This document shows, one piece after another, positions 24,414-31,991 of a stretch of 43,555 nucleotides of DNA. The position numbers and the translations under genes were made by a program. Position 1 is the stretch's first letter; each line of letters begins with the position of its first letter. This DNA comes from Actinotalea ferrariae CF5-4. Its GTDB lineage: Bacteria; Actinomycetota; Actinomycetes; Actinomycetales; Cellulomonadaceae. The stretch covers positions 1 to 43,555 of the forward strand of contig NZ_AXCW01000014.1 in NCBI RefSeq assembly GCF_000603945.1. The letters run 5' to 3'. The notes beneath the pieces were generated by a model. It saw nothing but the letters and a program-made list of their open reading frames with translations, searched no databases and was not told the DNA's origin.

Positions 24414-25010
24414 GTGCGCGCCTTCGACCCGACCCGCCACCCCCGCGGCTCCGCGGGGAAGTTCGTGATGAGGTCCCGCGGCGAGCCGGCCGTGACCCTC
24501 GAGCCCCAGGACGGCCGGCAGGCGCCGGCGGGCGAGGATGTTCCGGTGCCCTCACCGTCCCGCGCCCCTTGGTACCGGCCCTGGGCTCGCCGCTCCCCCG
24601 CCGTCCACCCTGACCGCACCCCGTGGCCGGACCTGACCGACGAGCAGTGGAACGACCCGGCGACCGTGCCTCTGGTCAGCGAGCCGCACCCGAACCTGCC
24701 GGGGTACCGGGTCATCCGGCCCGCGAACCGGGAGGCCTTCGACGTCGTGGAGCTGGTGTACGAGGTTGGTCCGCAGGGCGCGCCGAGGGTCGGGAAGATC
24801 CGCGTGGCGCTGCACCATCAGCGCAAGGGGCTCGCCAGTCGGATGGTCGAGCGGCTCGTCGCCGAGCATGGCGGGCCGGGCGAGTACCAGTCCACCGACG
24901 TGTCAGATGATGACGCGCGCGACTTCTGGCGTGAGATGGAGAGCCGACACGGCATCGTCCTGGTACGTCGCACCGGCAGCCGCATCGTGTGGCCTCGCGA
25001 GCCCGGCTGA
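24414..25010 (+). CDS. GNAT-like acetyltransferase with HPRxxxGxF N-terminal tag
   Basis: 198 residues. The start is 'VRAFDPTRHPRGSAGKF', a short tag also present in the protein at 31488. The middle is Pro/Arg/Trp-rich. The C-terminal part has an acetyl-CoA-binding-like motif 'KIRVALHHQRKGLASRMVERLVAEHG' (the QRKGLAS loop replaces the usual RxxGxG/A) followed by 'VSDDDARDFWREMESRHG', as in N-acetyltransferases. A stand-alone GNAT would normally be longer, so activity is uncertain. GTG 24414 is chosen because it begins the tag and sits at the motif spacing. Confidence 0.6.
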   Translation: MRAFDPTRHPRGSAGKFVMRSRGEPAVTLEPQDGRQAPAGEDVPVPSPSRAPWYRPWARRSPAVHPDRTPWPDLTDEQWNDPATVPLVSEPHPNLPGYRVIRPANREAFDVVELVYEVGPQGAPRVGKIRVALHHQRKGLASRMVERLVAEHGGPGEYQSTDVSDDDARDFWREMESRHGIVLVRRTGSRIVWPREPG

Positions 25011-25031
25011 CGGTGCTCGCGGCGGGCCCGT

Positions 25032-25042
25032 CCGCACATCTG
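25032..25042 (+). promoter_or_regulatory. start-associated motif (CACATCTG, 6 bases before ATG)
   Basis: CCGCACATCTG, 6 bases, ATG 25049. Confidence 0.7.
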
Positions 25043-25048
25043 CACCTC

Positions 25049-25402
25049 ATGACCGAGAACCGCCCGCCCCTGCCGGCCATCCACCTGTGCACCGTGCCGA
25101 CCCGCGCACTGCCGGACCTGGTCACCGACCATCCGGTGGTCGACACCGACCGGTACGAGGGCCGTCACCGTGTCGTCGGCAAGCTCCTCGAGGCGCACCT
25201 GTCCGCCGACGGGCTCCTCGTCACCGGGAAGGTGGAGCTGCGCGTGTACGGCACCCGCGAGCCGGCGTGGCGCGGCGGTGGACGCAGCGTCCGCCTCATC
25301 CCCGTCGGGTTCGCCCTGCCCGCCAACGGCCGCGTCACCGCGCACCTGCCTTCCCCCGTGCTGGCGCGCACCCCTGGTGCGGTCGACGTCGAGCACGGCT
25401 GA
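25049..25402 (+). CDS. small hypothetical protein, beta-rich
   Basis: 117 residues with several predicted strands (RHRVVGKLLEAHLSADGLLVTGKVELRVYG, RSVRLIPVGFALP) and no cysteine cluster. No family recognised. It is a single-gene unit between two motif copies; the following motif begins 7 bases after its stop. Confidence 0.6.
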   Translation: MTENRPPLPAIHLCTVPTRALPDLVTDHPVVDTDRYEGRHRVVGKLLEAHLSADGLLVTGKVELRVYGTREPAWRGGGRSVRLIPVGFALPANGRVTAHLPSPVLARTPGAVDVEHG

Positions 25403-25409
25403 CCGCCGT

Positions 25410-25420
25410 CCGCACATCAG
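25410..25420 (+). promoter_or_regulatory. start-associated motif (CACATCAG, 6 bases before ATG)
   Basis: CCGCACATCAG, 6 bases, ATG 25427. Confidence 0.7.
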
Positions 25421-25426
25421 CACCCC

Positions 25427-26338
25427 ATGAGCACCAAGCTGCATCACGGCTACCGCCTCGCTGAGGGCGTCGACCCGTTCGACTTCATCGCGACCGTCCG
25501 CGCCCACATCGACCCGGTCCGGGACCGAGCTGACGCCCGGATCCTCGCCGAGCGCACCATCGACATCATCGACAAGGCCGCCGTCCGCGGTGCCGTCACC
25601 CACGCCGGGACCGACCTCGCCGCGTTGATGAAGACGCCCCTGATCTCGGCGTACATGGCCTACGAGGAGGAGCAGGCGGAGCTGAAGGACACCGACCGGC
25701 GCCAGGACCCCAACAGGTTCGAGCTGTCCATCGGACGTGACTCGGTCTCCGGCCGGCACGCTGTCCTGCTGTTCGCTGAGGAGTCGTCGCTGGTCGAGGC
25801 GTTCCGGACGCTGCCCGAGGTCGAGCAGTACGGGTACTGGAACAACACCGACCGCCCCGACGACGTGACGAAGGCCCAGTGGGAGGACCGACGCGCGTTC
25901 TGGGACCGGGTCCTGCCTGGGTACACGGCCCCGGTCGTGGCGATGATGTCGTGGCGGCTGCGTGGCACATACGACGGGGCGATGACCGGCCTGGTCGCGA
26001 ACCGCTCCCCGCTGATCCTGGAGGAGCTTCCGGACCTGGACCGCCGGGCCCGTCGCGCCGCGCACTCCGCTGTCGCTGACGCCGCCGTCCGTGCTCTGCC
26101 CGACCGCAACGAGATGAACGCCGTCTGGCGGGTCGTCTCCAGGTCGTTCGACACCACCCAGTTCCCAGAGGTCGTGGACGCCGCTGCCGCCCTGCTGCCC
26201 GCCGAGGTCGACATGGACCTGCTCCTCGGCGACCGACCGCTGCTGATCGACGACGTCGACACCAAGCGCGCCGCGTTCCTCGGGCTCGCCGAGGCCGCCG
26301 GGAAGCGCCTGCTCCAGGCCGAGCAAGGGGAGGACTGA
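25427..26338 (+). CDS. hypothetical protein, 303 residues
   Basis: A mainly helical, soluble and acidic protein. Visible stretches are 'HGYRLAEGVDPFDFIATVRAHIDPVRDRADARILAERTIDIIDKAA', 'YMAYEEEQAELKDTDRRQDP', 'GRHAVLLFAEESSLVEAFRTLPEVEQYGYWNNTDRPDDVTKAQWEDRRAFW' and 'YTAPVVAMMSWRLRG'. I do not recognise the family and see no catalytic motif. The start is set by the motif. It stands alone between motif copies. Confidence 0.65.
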   Translation: MSTKLHHGYRLAEGVDPFDFIATVRAHIDPVRDRADARILAERTIDIIDKAAVRGAVTHAGTDLAALMKTPLISAYMAYEEEQAELKDTDRRQDPNRFELSIGRDSVSGRHAVLLFAEESSLVEAFRTLPEVEQYGYWNNTDRPDDVTKAQWEDRRAFWDRVLPGYTAPVVAMMSWRLRGTYDGAMTGLVANRSPLILEELPDLDRRARRAAHSAVADAAVRALPDRNEMNAVWRVVSRSFDTTQFPEVVDAAAALLPAEVDMDLLLGDRPLLIDDVDTKRAAFLGLAEAAGKRLLQAEQGED

Positions 26339-26366
26339 CCTGACCCGGCGCAGCCGAACCCACGTG

Positions 26367-26377
26367 CCGCACATCTG
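26367..26377 (+). promoter_or_regulatory. start-associated motif (CACATCTG, 6 bases before GTG)
   Basis: CCGCACATCTG, 6 bases, GTG 26384. It appears to head the seven-gene operon running to 30680. Confidence 0.7.
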
Positions 26378-26383
26378 CACCTG

Positions 26384-26686
26384 GTGACCACCACCAAGCT
26401 CCGGCACCGCGTGATGCGGCCGAACTACGACAAGGCGCACCGCTGCCCAGCGTGGTCCGGCCCCGCCATGAAGAACGGGCCCGACGACGACCGGTGCCCC
26501 AGCGGGCGCATCGTCATCAACTACGAGGACCGCCTGTGGCGGTGGAAGACCCACCGGTGCACGTCGTGCGACGTCGTCGTCCTCCCGGACGTGATCCGCG
26601 ACCTCGACCCGGTCTGGTGGCGGCACGTGCTCCGCCGCCGCTGGGTCGACCTCACCTACCGGCTGTCCCTGCGGTGGTCCCGATGA
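26384..26686 (+). CDS. zinc-ribbon small protein
   Basis: 100 residues. Cysteines in 'HRCPAW', 'DRCPSG' and 'HRCTSCD' give four potential zinc ligands. The rest is Trp/Arg-rich (DLDPVWWRHVLRRRW), which suggests nucleic-acid or membrane contact. Function unknown. GTG start at the motif spacing. First gene of the operon that continues with ParB. Confidence 0.65.
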   Translation: MTTTKLRHRVMRPNYDKAHRCPAWSGPAMKNGPDDDRCPSGRIVINYEDRLWRWKTHRCTSCDVVVLPDVIRDLDPVWWRHVLRRRWVDLTYRLSLRWSR

Positions 26687-26714
26687 CCGCCCACCTCACG
26701 GAAGGAGCCCGGCC

Positions 26715-27422
26715 GTGAAGGCTGCCGTCGTGCCGGTCGCAGACCTGGCCTTGCACCCGTCCCGCATCCGCGCCGACCTCGGGAACCTCGACGAGCTCAC
26801 CGCATCGGTCCGCACCGTCGGACTCCTGCAGCCGCTGCTGGTCACCGCCCGCCCCGGCAAGAAGGCTGTCGTCATCGACGGCGTGCGCCGCCTCACAGCC
26901 CTGACCCGGGCGGGCATCGACCGGGCCCTGTGCCTGGTGCTCGAGCCCGGCGACGCCTCCCGGGACATGGCGACCATGCTTGCCGCGGCGATGCACAAGG
27001 AACTGGAGCCCCTGGAGCAAGCCGACGCCTTCGCGGCCCTGCGTCACCGCGGCATGACCCAGCAGCAGATCGCCCGCGCGACCGGCTACTCGACCCGGAC
27101 GGTCGGCTCCCGGCTCATCCTGGCGAACCTGCCGGAGGAGTCCCGCGCCCAGGTCACCGCCCGCAAGCTGACCCTCGCCGACGCCGAGGACCTCGCCCGG
27201 CAGCTGCGCGGCGGGGTGCGGGCGTCCACGCGAGCAACGTCCACGGTGAAGGCCCGGTGGCTGGGCAAGTCCCACCCGCTGGCGAAGAAGGTCTCCGACG
27301 GCTGCGGGCACGGCGGGCACCGCGTGATGATCGGCGGCGTCGGGTGCGGGCAGTGCTGGGAGTCCGCGATCCGTGACGACGCCGTCGCCCAGGTGATCTA
27401 CCACGGCGCCCAGGCCGCATGA
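26715..27422 (+). CDS. ParB-like protein with C-terminal Cys/His cluster
   Basis: ParB N-terminal domain (residues 1-90) with 'LHPSRIRADLGNLDELTASVRTVGLLQPLLVTARPG' and 'VIDGVRRLTALTRAG', the CTP-binding-type core. It is followed by an HTH ('GMTQQQIARATGYSTRTVGSRL') and an Arg/Lys region. The last 40 residues replace the usual dimer domain with 'DGCGHGGHRVMIGGVGCGQCWE', a probable zinc knuckle. No ParA is nearby, so it is more likely a regulator or DNA-modifying adaptor than a partition protein. GTG 26715 has a GGAAGGAG site. Its stop overlaps the next gene (ATGA). Confidence 0.8.
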   Translation: MKAAVVPVADLALHPSRIRADLGNLDELTASVRTVGLLQPLLVTARPGKKAVVIDGVRRLTALTRAGIDRALCLVLEPGDASRDMATMLAAAMHKELEPLEQADAFAALRHRGMTQQQIARATGYSTRTVGSRLILANLPEESRAQVTARKLTLADAEDLARQLRGGVRASTRATSTVKARWLGKSHPLAKKVSDGCGHGGHRVMIGGVGCGQCWESAIRDDAVAQVIYHGAQAA

Positions 27423-27625
27423 GCGAGCCCGCACCGGACCACTTGCACGTGGGCCGGACGTTCACCGGCCATCACGTCGAGGACGACTGCCCCTGTCCGC
27501 AGGAACCCTGCCAGCTCGTCACCCTCGCTGACGCCCACCCCGACCGCACCCAGCACACCGGGGCCAAGACCATCCGCCAGGCCCACCTGGCGTCCGAGTG
27601 CCCTGGAGGAGGTGACGACACGTGA
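27419..27625 (+). CDS. small Cys/His-rich protein
   Basis: 68 residues with 'HHVEDDCPCPQEPCQLV', 'AHPDRTQHTGAKTIRQAH' and 'ECPGG'. The Cys/His spacing could bind zinc. Function unknown. Both ends overlap neighbours by 4 bases, so it is translated as part of the operon. Confidence 0.65.
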   Translation: MSEPAPDHLHVGRTFTGHHVEDDCPCPQEPCQLVTLADAHPDRTQHTGAKTIRQAHLASECPGGGDDT

Positions 27626-28224
27626 GCGACCTGACGCCCACCGAAGACCTCATCCTCGAGGTGCTCGCCGCGCGGGTCCGCTGCGGGGAGTCCTGCTGGG
27701 TGTTCGACCAGCGCCACCAGGCGACCTTGCAGGCCCTGGAGGCGAAGGGGCTGCTGACCTTTGATGTCGACCCGACCGGGACAGCGCTGCGCGCGTTCCT
27801 GACCGACGCCGGCCGCACCGAGTCCCTGTCCGAGGGGTACACCGAACCGGTGACACGACTGCGCGAGCGGGTCGCCGAACTGGCCCAGAGCCTGGAGCTC
27901 ACCCAGGAGGTTCGCCGCGAGGAGGCCCGCACGCGAGGGGCGCTGCAGGCGGAGATCCGGGCGCTTCGTCACCACCTCGAGGTCGCGGTCGCTCACCTCG
28001 GCGGCGTGAGCGCGCCGGCAGCCCTGGACGACCTGCTGTGGCACCGTGACGTCCTGGTTCTGCACGCCGACGGGACGACCACCGCGGGCCGGCTCGGGCT
28101 CGATGGGGCCGGGTACGTCGTCGACCGTCCGGGCGGTGCCGTGCCCATCAACCCCGCCGGGTCCACCTCAGCCGGGCTCTTGCAGGGAGATGTCGACATC
28201 GTCCGGCCGGCGGCCGCCCGATGA
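27622..28224 (+). CDS. hypothetical protein: winged-helix-like N-terminus, coiled coil, SH3-like C-terminus
   Basis: 200 residues. The N-terminus 'TEDLILEVLAARVRCGESCWVFDQRHQATLQALEAKGLLTFD' reads like a winged helix. A coiled coil follows (LRERVAELAQSLELTQEVRREEARTRGALQAEIRAL, about 75-110), and then a beta-rich end (VLVLHADGTTTAGRLGLDGAGYVVDRPGG). No family recognised. GTG start overlapping the previous stop, plus a GGAGGAGG site inside the previous gene. Confidence 0.6.
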   Translation: MSDLTPTEDLILEVLAARVRCGESCWVFDQRHQATLQALEAKGLLTFDVDPTGTALRAFLTDAGRTESLSEGYTEPVTRLRERVAELAQSLELTQEVRREEARTRGALQAEIRALRHHLEVAVAHLGGVSAPAALDDLLWHRDVLVLHADGTTTAGRLGLDGAGYVVDRPGGAVPINPAGSTSAGLLQGDVDIVRPAAAR

Positions 28225-29030
28225 GTGGGAAGCGCCCGGCGATGACCGCCGCCGACGTGGTGACCGCGGTCCGCCGCCGGTACGGCGCCGAGACGGACGG
28301 CATCGGCCCGGAGTGGGCGGCCCTGGACGAGCTGACATCCGGGGCGTGGGGCATGAACCGGCGCGCCGACCTGTTCCTCGTACGCGCGTGGGCAGGTCGC
28401 CCGAAGGGGCACGAGCGAATCGTCGTGGAGGTGAAGGTCTCCCGAGCCGACCTGCGGGCCGAGCTCGCCGACCCCTCCAAGCTCGAGGCGTTCGCCCGGC
28501 ACGCGCACCGCACCTACTTCGCCACCCCGGCCGGACTGGTCAAGGACACCGACGACCTTGGCCCGGGCGTAGGGCTCATCGAGGTGCTCCCCCACGGCGG
28601 CACCCGCGAGACCCGCAAGTCGGTGCGCCGGCCCGACCCCGAACCGCTGCCCGAACCGCTGGTCGTGGAGGCGTTCCGCCGCGCCGCCCGCGCTGAGGCC
28701 CGCGTGCGCGCCGCTCACGCCGGTGACCCCGCCGCCCAGGTCGTCGCCCTGACCGCCGAGCTCGCGGTCGCGCGCCGCGCAGAGCAGACCGCGAAGGAGG
28801 CAGCCTCCCGGGACGCCCGACGGCTGCGGGACTGGCTCACCGGGCTCACCGAGCACGCAGGGGTGCCGTGCGTGTGCGGCGGCACCCTGCGGCCGGGGAA
28901 GGACCGGTGGCGGGGTGCTGCTCACGTCGACGGCACGACATGCACCCAGCGGTGGCCTGAGGTGGACTTCGAGGCCCTGGCCGTCCGGTTGGGCCTGACC
29001 GATCCTGACGAGACCCTGGGAGCAGCGTGA
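28221..29030 (+). CDS. PD-(D/E)XK-type nuclease-like protein with C-terminal zinc ribbon
   Basis: 269 residues. The N-terminal domain has 'NRRADLFLVRAWAGRPKGHERIVVEVKVSRADLRAELADPSKLEAFARHAHRTYFATPAG'. Asp in RADLF, Glu and Lys in VEVKV, and the following helix match the core of PD-(D/E)XK nucleases of the MmcB type. A helical Ala-rich linker follows, then a C-terminal Cys cluster 'CVCGGTLR..TTCTQRW' likely binding zinc. Predicted DNA repair or DNA-cutting role; a target cannot be inferred. ATG overlaps the previous stop by 4 bases and its own stop overlaps the EAL gene. Confidence 0.7.
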   Translation: MSGKRPAMTAADVVTAVRRRYGAETDGIGPEWAALDELTSGAWGMNRRADLFLVRAWAGRPKGHERIVVEVKVSRADLRAELADPSKLEAFARHAHRTYFATPAGLVKDTDDLGPGVGLIEVLPHGGTRETRKSVRRPDPEPLPEPLVVEAFRRAARAEARVRAAHAGDPAAQVVALTAELAVARRAEQTAKEAASRDARRLRDWLTGLTEHAGVPCVCGGTLRPGKDRWRGAAHVDGTTCTQRWPEVDFEALAVRLGLTDPDETLGAA

Positions 29031-29806
29031 GCTTGCGCACCGCACTGGCGGACGACCAGATCGTCCTGCACTACCAGCCGCAGGTGGAGGTCCTCACCGG
29101 CCGGGTCGTGGCCGTGGAGGCGCTGGCCCGGTGGGAGCACCCCGACAAGGGCCTGCTGCCCGCGGGGGACTTCATCCCGGAGGCCGAAGCGACGGGCCTC
29201 ACCGGACCGCTGACCGAACGGGTCCTGGACCTCGCGATCGCCCAGGCCGCGCAGTGGCGCCGTGAGGGGTGGCCGGTGCGGGTCGCGGTGAACCTGTGCG
29301 CCGCCGACCTGGCCGACCCCGCCCTGACGTCGAAGGTGTTCGCCGCGCTGGAGCGACACGACGTCGCCCCGTCCGCTCTGGAGCTGGAGGTCACGGAGAG
29401 TTCCGCACTGAGGGACCTGGCGCAGGCTGCCGCGACGCTGGAGGAGCTGAACTCGCTCGGCGTGGATGTCGCCGTCGACGACTACGGCGCCGGGTACTCC
29501 ACGCTCGCGCACGTGAAGGGCCTGCCGATCCGCCGGCTGAAGCTGGACCGGACCCTGGTCACCGCCCTGGCCGGGGAGCACACCGACCAGATGATCGTCC
29601 GGTCCACGCTGCAGCTGGCACGCGAGCTCGGGGTGGGCGTGGTCGCCGAGGGCGTGGAAGACGCTGACACCCTGCTGCTGCTGCGGGACCTCGGGTGCGA
29701 CACCGCCCAGGGGTACGGCCTGTGCCACCCCGTGCCCGCCGACCGGGCCCGTGAGGCCGCCCCTGCCGTGGAAGAACGCCTCGCCGGCGTGCTCGCCGCC
29801 GCCTGA
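29027..29806 (+). CDS. stand-alone EAL-domain c-di-GMP phosphodiesterase
   Basis: 259 residues, almost entirely one EAL domain. Conserved active-site elements are all present: 'VEALARWEHP' (EAL Glu), 'VNLCAADL' (Asn), 'ELEVTES' (Glu), 'VDDYGAGYS' (DDFGTGYS loop 6), 'LKLDRTLV' (Lys), 'AEGVED' (Glu) and 'QGYGL' (Gln). It should hydrolyse c-di-GMP to pGpG. There is no GGDEF, sensor or membrane part, unlike most housekeeping EAL proteins. The GTG start overlaps the nuclease-like gene's stop. Its location inside an island operon, between nuclease-like and RNase H genes, is unusual. Confidence 0.93.
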   Translation: MSLRTALADDQIVLHYQPQVEVLTGRVVAVEALARWEHPDKGLLPAGDFIPEAEATGLTGPLTERVLDLAIAQAAQWRREGWPVRVAVNLCAADLADPALTSKVFAALERHDVAPSALELEVTESSALRDLAQAAATLEELNSLGVDVAVDDYGAGYSTLAHVKGLPIRRLKLDRTLVTALAGEHTDQMIVRSTLQLARELGVGVVAEGVEDADTLLLLRDLGCDTAQGYGLCHPVPADRAREAAPAVEERLAGVLAAA

Positions 29807-29825
29807 CCTACCACCGGAGACCGAC

Positions 29826-30680
29826 ATGACCACCACCGTTCTGCGGCTGTTCCAGGTGTCGCTGCGCGAGGCACGCCTGGACTTCCACGTGATCGCCCCG
29901 AACCCCGACCTGATCCTCGCGGCCACCGTGCCTGCCTGGGGCATGCGACCGCAGGGACCCTGGCCGGACGGCACCGAGGTCGTCACGACCGGTCAGCTCG
30001 TCACGGTCCGTCACCCGAGCATGGGGGTCCTCGCTCGGGTCACCGAGCGGCCCGCTCAGGTGCTCGAGGTGGGCGCAACCCCACCGGCGCCCAGGAACCC
30101 GTCGCCGGTCGCCGCGGTCCTCAGCGACGACACCGAGCCGGTGGACGCCGCCCCGGTGCCCGGGAACCTGTCGCCGGTCGCCGCGCTGACGGTCGGCACC
30201 GACGGGGCGTGCTCGGGCAACCCCGGCCCGGCCGGGTGGGCGTGGGTGGACCAGCACGGCCGCTGGCGTTCCGGTGGCCTGATCCGTTCCACGAACCAGG
30301 TCGGGGAGCTCCTGGGGCTGCTGCACGCGGTCCGCGACCACCAGCACGTGCGGGACCTGACGATCGAGATCGACTCGACTTACGCGATGAACACGTACCT
30401 GCAGTGGATGGACGCGCACGCCCGCCGCGGGTGGAAGACCACCGCGGGCAAGCCGACGTCGAACCGTGACGTCATCGAGCAGCTCATCACCGCCAGGGAC
30501 ACCCGAGCTGCGGCGGGGTTGCCTCCCGTCCGTCTGGTGAAGGTGAAGGGGCACGCGAACGGGCGGCACCCACTGAACGACGCCGCGGACCACCAGGCCA
30601 CGACGGCCGCTCGCCGTGCCCGCAACCACAAGGTCGGGCCGTGGGAGGGCGAGGGCATGAGCATCTCGACCCGCCGGTGA
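29826..30680 (+). CDS. RNase HI-like protein with extra N-terminal domain
   Basis: RNase HI cuts the RNA strand of RNA/DNA hybrids. The C-terminal 160 residues show the catalytic set: Asp in 'VGTDGACSGNPGPAGWAWV', Glu in 'STNQVGELLGLLHAV', Asp in 'IEIDSTYAMNTYL', and His/Asp in 'KVKGHANG..LNDAADHQA'. The first 115 residues form a separate domain (VLRLFQVSLREARLDFHVIAP..VTVRHPSMGVLARVTE) that I cannot name. ATG 29826 is chosen because it begins that domain with a GGAGA site. It ends the seven-gene operon. Confidence 0.85.
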   Translation: MTTTVLRLFQVSLREARLDFHVIAPNPDLILAATVPAWGMRPQGPWPDGTEVVTTGQLVTVRHPSMGVLARVTERPAQVLEVGATPPAPRNPSPVAAVLSDDTEPVDAAPVPGNLSPVAALTVGTDGACSGNPGPAGWAWVDQHGRWRSGGLIRSTNQVGELLGLLHAVRDHQHVRDLTIEIDSTYAMNTYLQWMDAHARRGWKTTAGKPTSNRDVIEQLITARDTRAAAGLPPVRLVKVKGHANGRHPLNDAADHQATTAARRARNHKVGPWEGEGMSISTRR

Positions 30681-30713
30681 ACGAATGGCCTGTTCGGGCA
30701 GCAGCGACGCGGC

Positions 30714-30719
30714 CATGAT
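30714..30719 (+). promoter_or_regulatory. possible -10 box (CATGAT) of a leaderless gene
   Basis: CATGAT lies 6 bases before GTG 30726, and TTCGGG lies 15 bases before it. No Shine-Dalgarno and no CCGCACATC motif are present. The match to TATAAT is moderate. Confidence 0.35.
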
Positions 30720-30725
30720 GACGGT

Positions 30726-31409
30726 GTGGTGCTGATCGAGAAGGTGGGTCGCGCGCTGGCGAGGTCCGCGCCCGACCCGGATGAGGTGGCAGCCCTCGCG
30801 GCCGACCTGGCGGGCCGAGTGGGCGAGCACGCGCACCTTGACCTGGCCGTGCGTGAGGTGGTGGACCGGCGGGTAGGCTCCGGGTCCGTCATCGAGCTGG
30901 TCGACGTCGTCCTGCCCGATGCCGCTGACCGGGCCGTCCTGACCGCGCTGTGCGAGCAGGCCGACGCGAAGGGCTGGCTGTGCGTGGCGCGCCTGACGAC
31001 GCCGGCCGGCGTTGACGCTGAGTCTGCACTGACCGCGAGCCGGTTCCGTGCGCTCGCGCCGCCGCTGGCGGGCGCCTGGGAGATGGTCCGCGTCCCGCGG
31101 CCGCGGCCTGCCCCTTCCGGGAACCCGTTCCGGGATCTGGGTACCTGCCCGGTCTGCGACTGCACGGTCGCGGTGAACACCCGGACGGGACGCGCGTACT
31201 CCCACGCCCTGCCCGACTCGACGGTCGTGTGCACGGGCTCGGGCGCTCTCGTCGAGGGGGCGCTGCGCGAGGACGCACCCCCGGCTGCGCCGCCGGCGCC
31301 GCGGTACGCGCCTCGCCCGGCCCCAGCGAACGTGGTCCAGGGGGTCGGTGGGGGCGCCAGCGTGCGCGCCTGGCGGGGCGGGTTGCCGGGTCTGGGGAAG
31401 CGCCGGTAG
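30726..31409 (+). CDS. hypothetical protein with CxxC..C cluster
   Basis: 227 residues. The N-terminal half is helical and acidic (DPDEVAALAADLAGRVGEHAHLDLAVREVVDRR). A middle segment has 'LGTCPVCDCTVAVNTRTGRAYSH' and a later 'TVVCTGSG', a likely zinc site. The C-terminal 50 residues are Pro/Ala/Arg/Gly-rich and probably unstructured. Family unknown. GTG 30726 fits a leaderless layout. Confidence 0.6.
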   Translation: MVLIEKVGRALARSAPDPDEVAALAADLAGRVGEHAHLDLAVREVVDRRVGSGSVIELVDVVLPDAADRAVLTALCEQADAKGWLCVARLTTPAGVDAESALTASRFRALAPPLAGAWEMVRVPRPRPAPSGNPFRDLGTCPVCDCTVAVNTRTGRAYSHALPDSTVVCTGSGALVEGALREDAPPAAPPAPRYAPRPAPANVVQGVGGGASVRAWRGGLPGLGKRR

Positions 31410-31487
31410 AGCTCCACTTCGCTCGTTCTCTCGCGCCCCGGACATCCATCAGGTGACAGGCGTCGCCCCGAGCTCGAGGAGCCTCCG

Positions 31488-31955
31488 ATGACCGGCTTCA
31501 ACCCCGCCGACCACCCCCGCGCCGGCAGCGGGCAGTTCACGGCGAAGGCCCGCACCGAGCCGGACATCACCCTGGCCGCGGAGGCCGGCGACGTGGACGC
31601 GGAGTACGAGCGGTGGGAGACGGTCACGCGCCAGGTCGCGGCGCTCCTGCCGTCGAACATGCTCGACGACGGGGACGGACCCACGATCTTCTTTGGTTCC
31701 CGGGCGGCCGACGACAACTTCGGGGACCACGCCTTCATCCGGGTCCCCGCAGACGGGCTCGACGAGGAGAGGCTGTTCCACTGGCAGTTCCAGACCGAGA
31801 GCTTCCCGGAACGACTGCCCTCGGGGTACCACGAGGTCTCGGAGGTTTCCGAGCACCTGACGATCGACTCCGACCCCGCGGACGTGGCCGCGTGGATCCA
31901 GGAGCAGATGTGGAAGTACAAGACGCCGCCGCTGCGGATTCCCGACGATGTCTGA
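31488..31955 (+). CDS. hypothetical protein with HPRxxxGxF N-terminal tag
   Basis: 155 residues, acidic. The N-terminus 'MTGFNPADHPRAGSGQFTAK' matches the tag in the protein at 24414. The rest ('WETVTRQVAALLPSNMLDD', 'IFFGSRAADDNFGDHAFIRVPADGLDEERLFHWQFQTESFPE', 'ADVAAWIQEQMWKYKT') has no motif I know. ATG 31488 follows a GAGGAG site, so translation here uses Shine-Dalgarno. The gap 31410-31487 shows nothing else. Confidence 0.6.
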   Translation: MTGFNPADHPRAGSGQFTAKARTEPDITLAAEAGDVDAEYERWETVTRQVAALLPSNMLDDGDGPTIFFGSRAADDNFGDHAFIRVPADGLDEERLFHWQFQTESFPERLPSGYHEVSEVSEHLTIDSDPADVAAWIQEQMWKYKTPPLRIPDDV

Positions 31956-31974
31956 GCGCGCCGGCGGGAGGTTG

Positions 31975-31985
31975 CCGCACATCTG
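31975..31985 (+). promoter_or_regulatory. start-associated motif (CACATCTG, 6 bases before ATG)
   Basis: CCGCACATCTG, 6 bases, ATG 31992. Confidence 0.7.
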
Positions 31986-31991
31986 GTCGCC

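Noticed and set aside
31441-31470. Another motif copy before the 31488 gene (GGACATCCATCAGGTG)
   Set aside because: It contains ACATC and ATCAG but lacks the CCGCAC core, and the following GTG opens no frame that leads into the gene.
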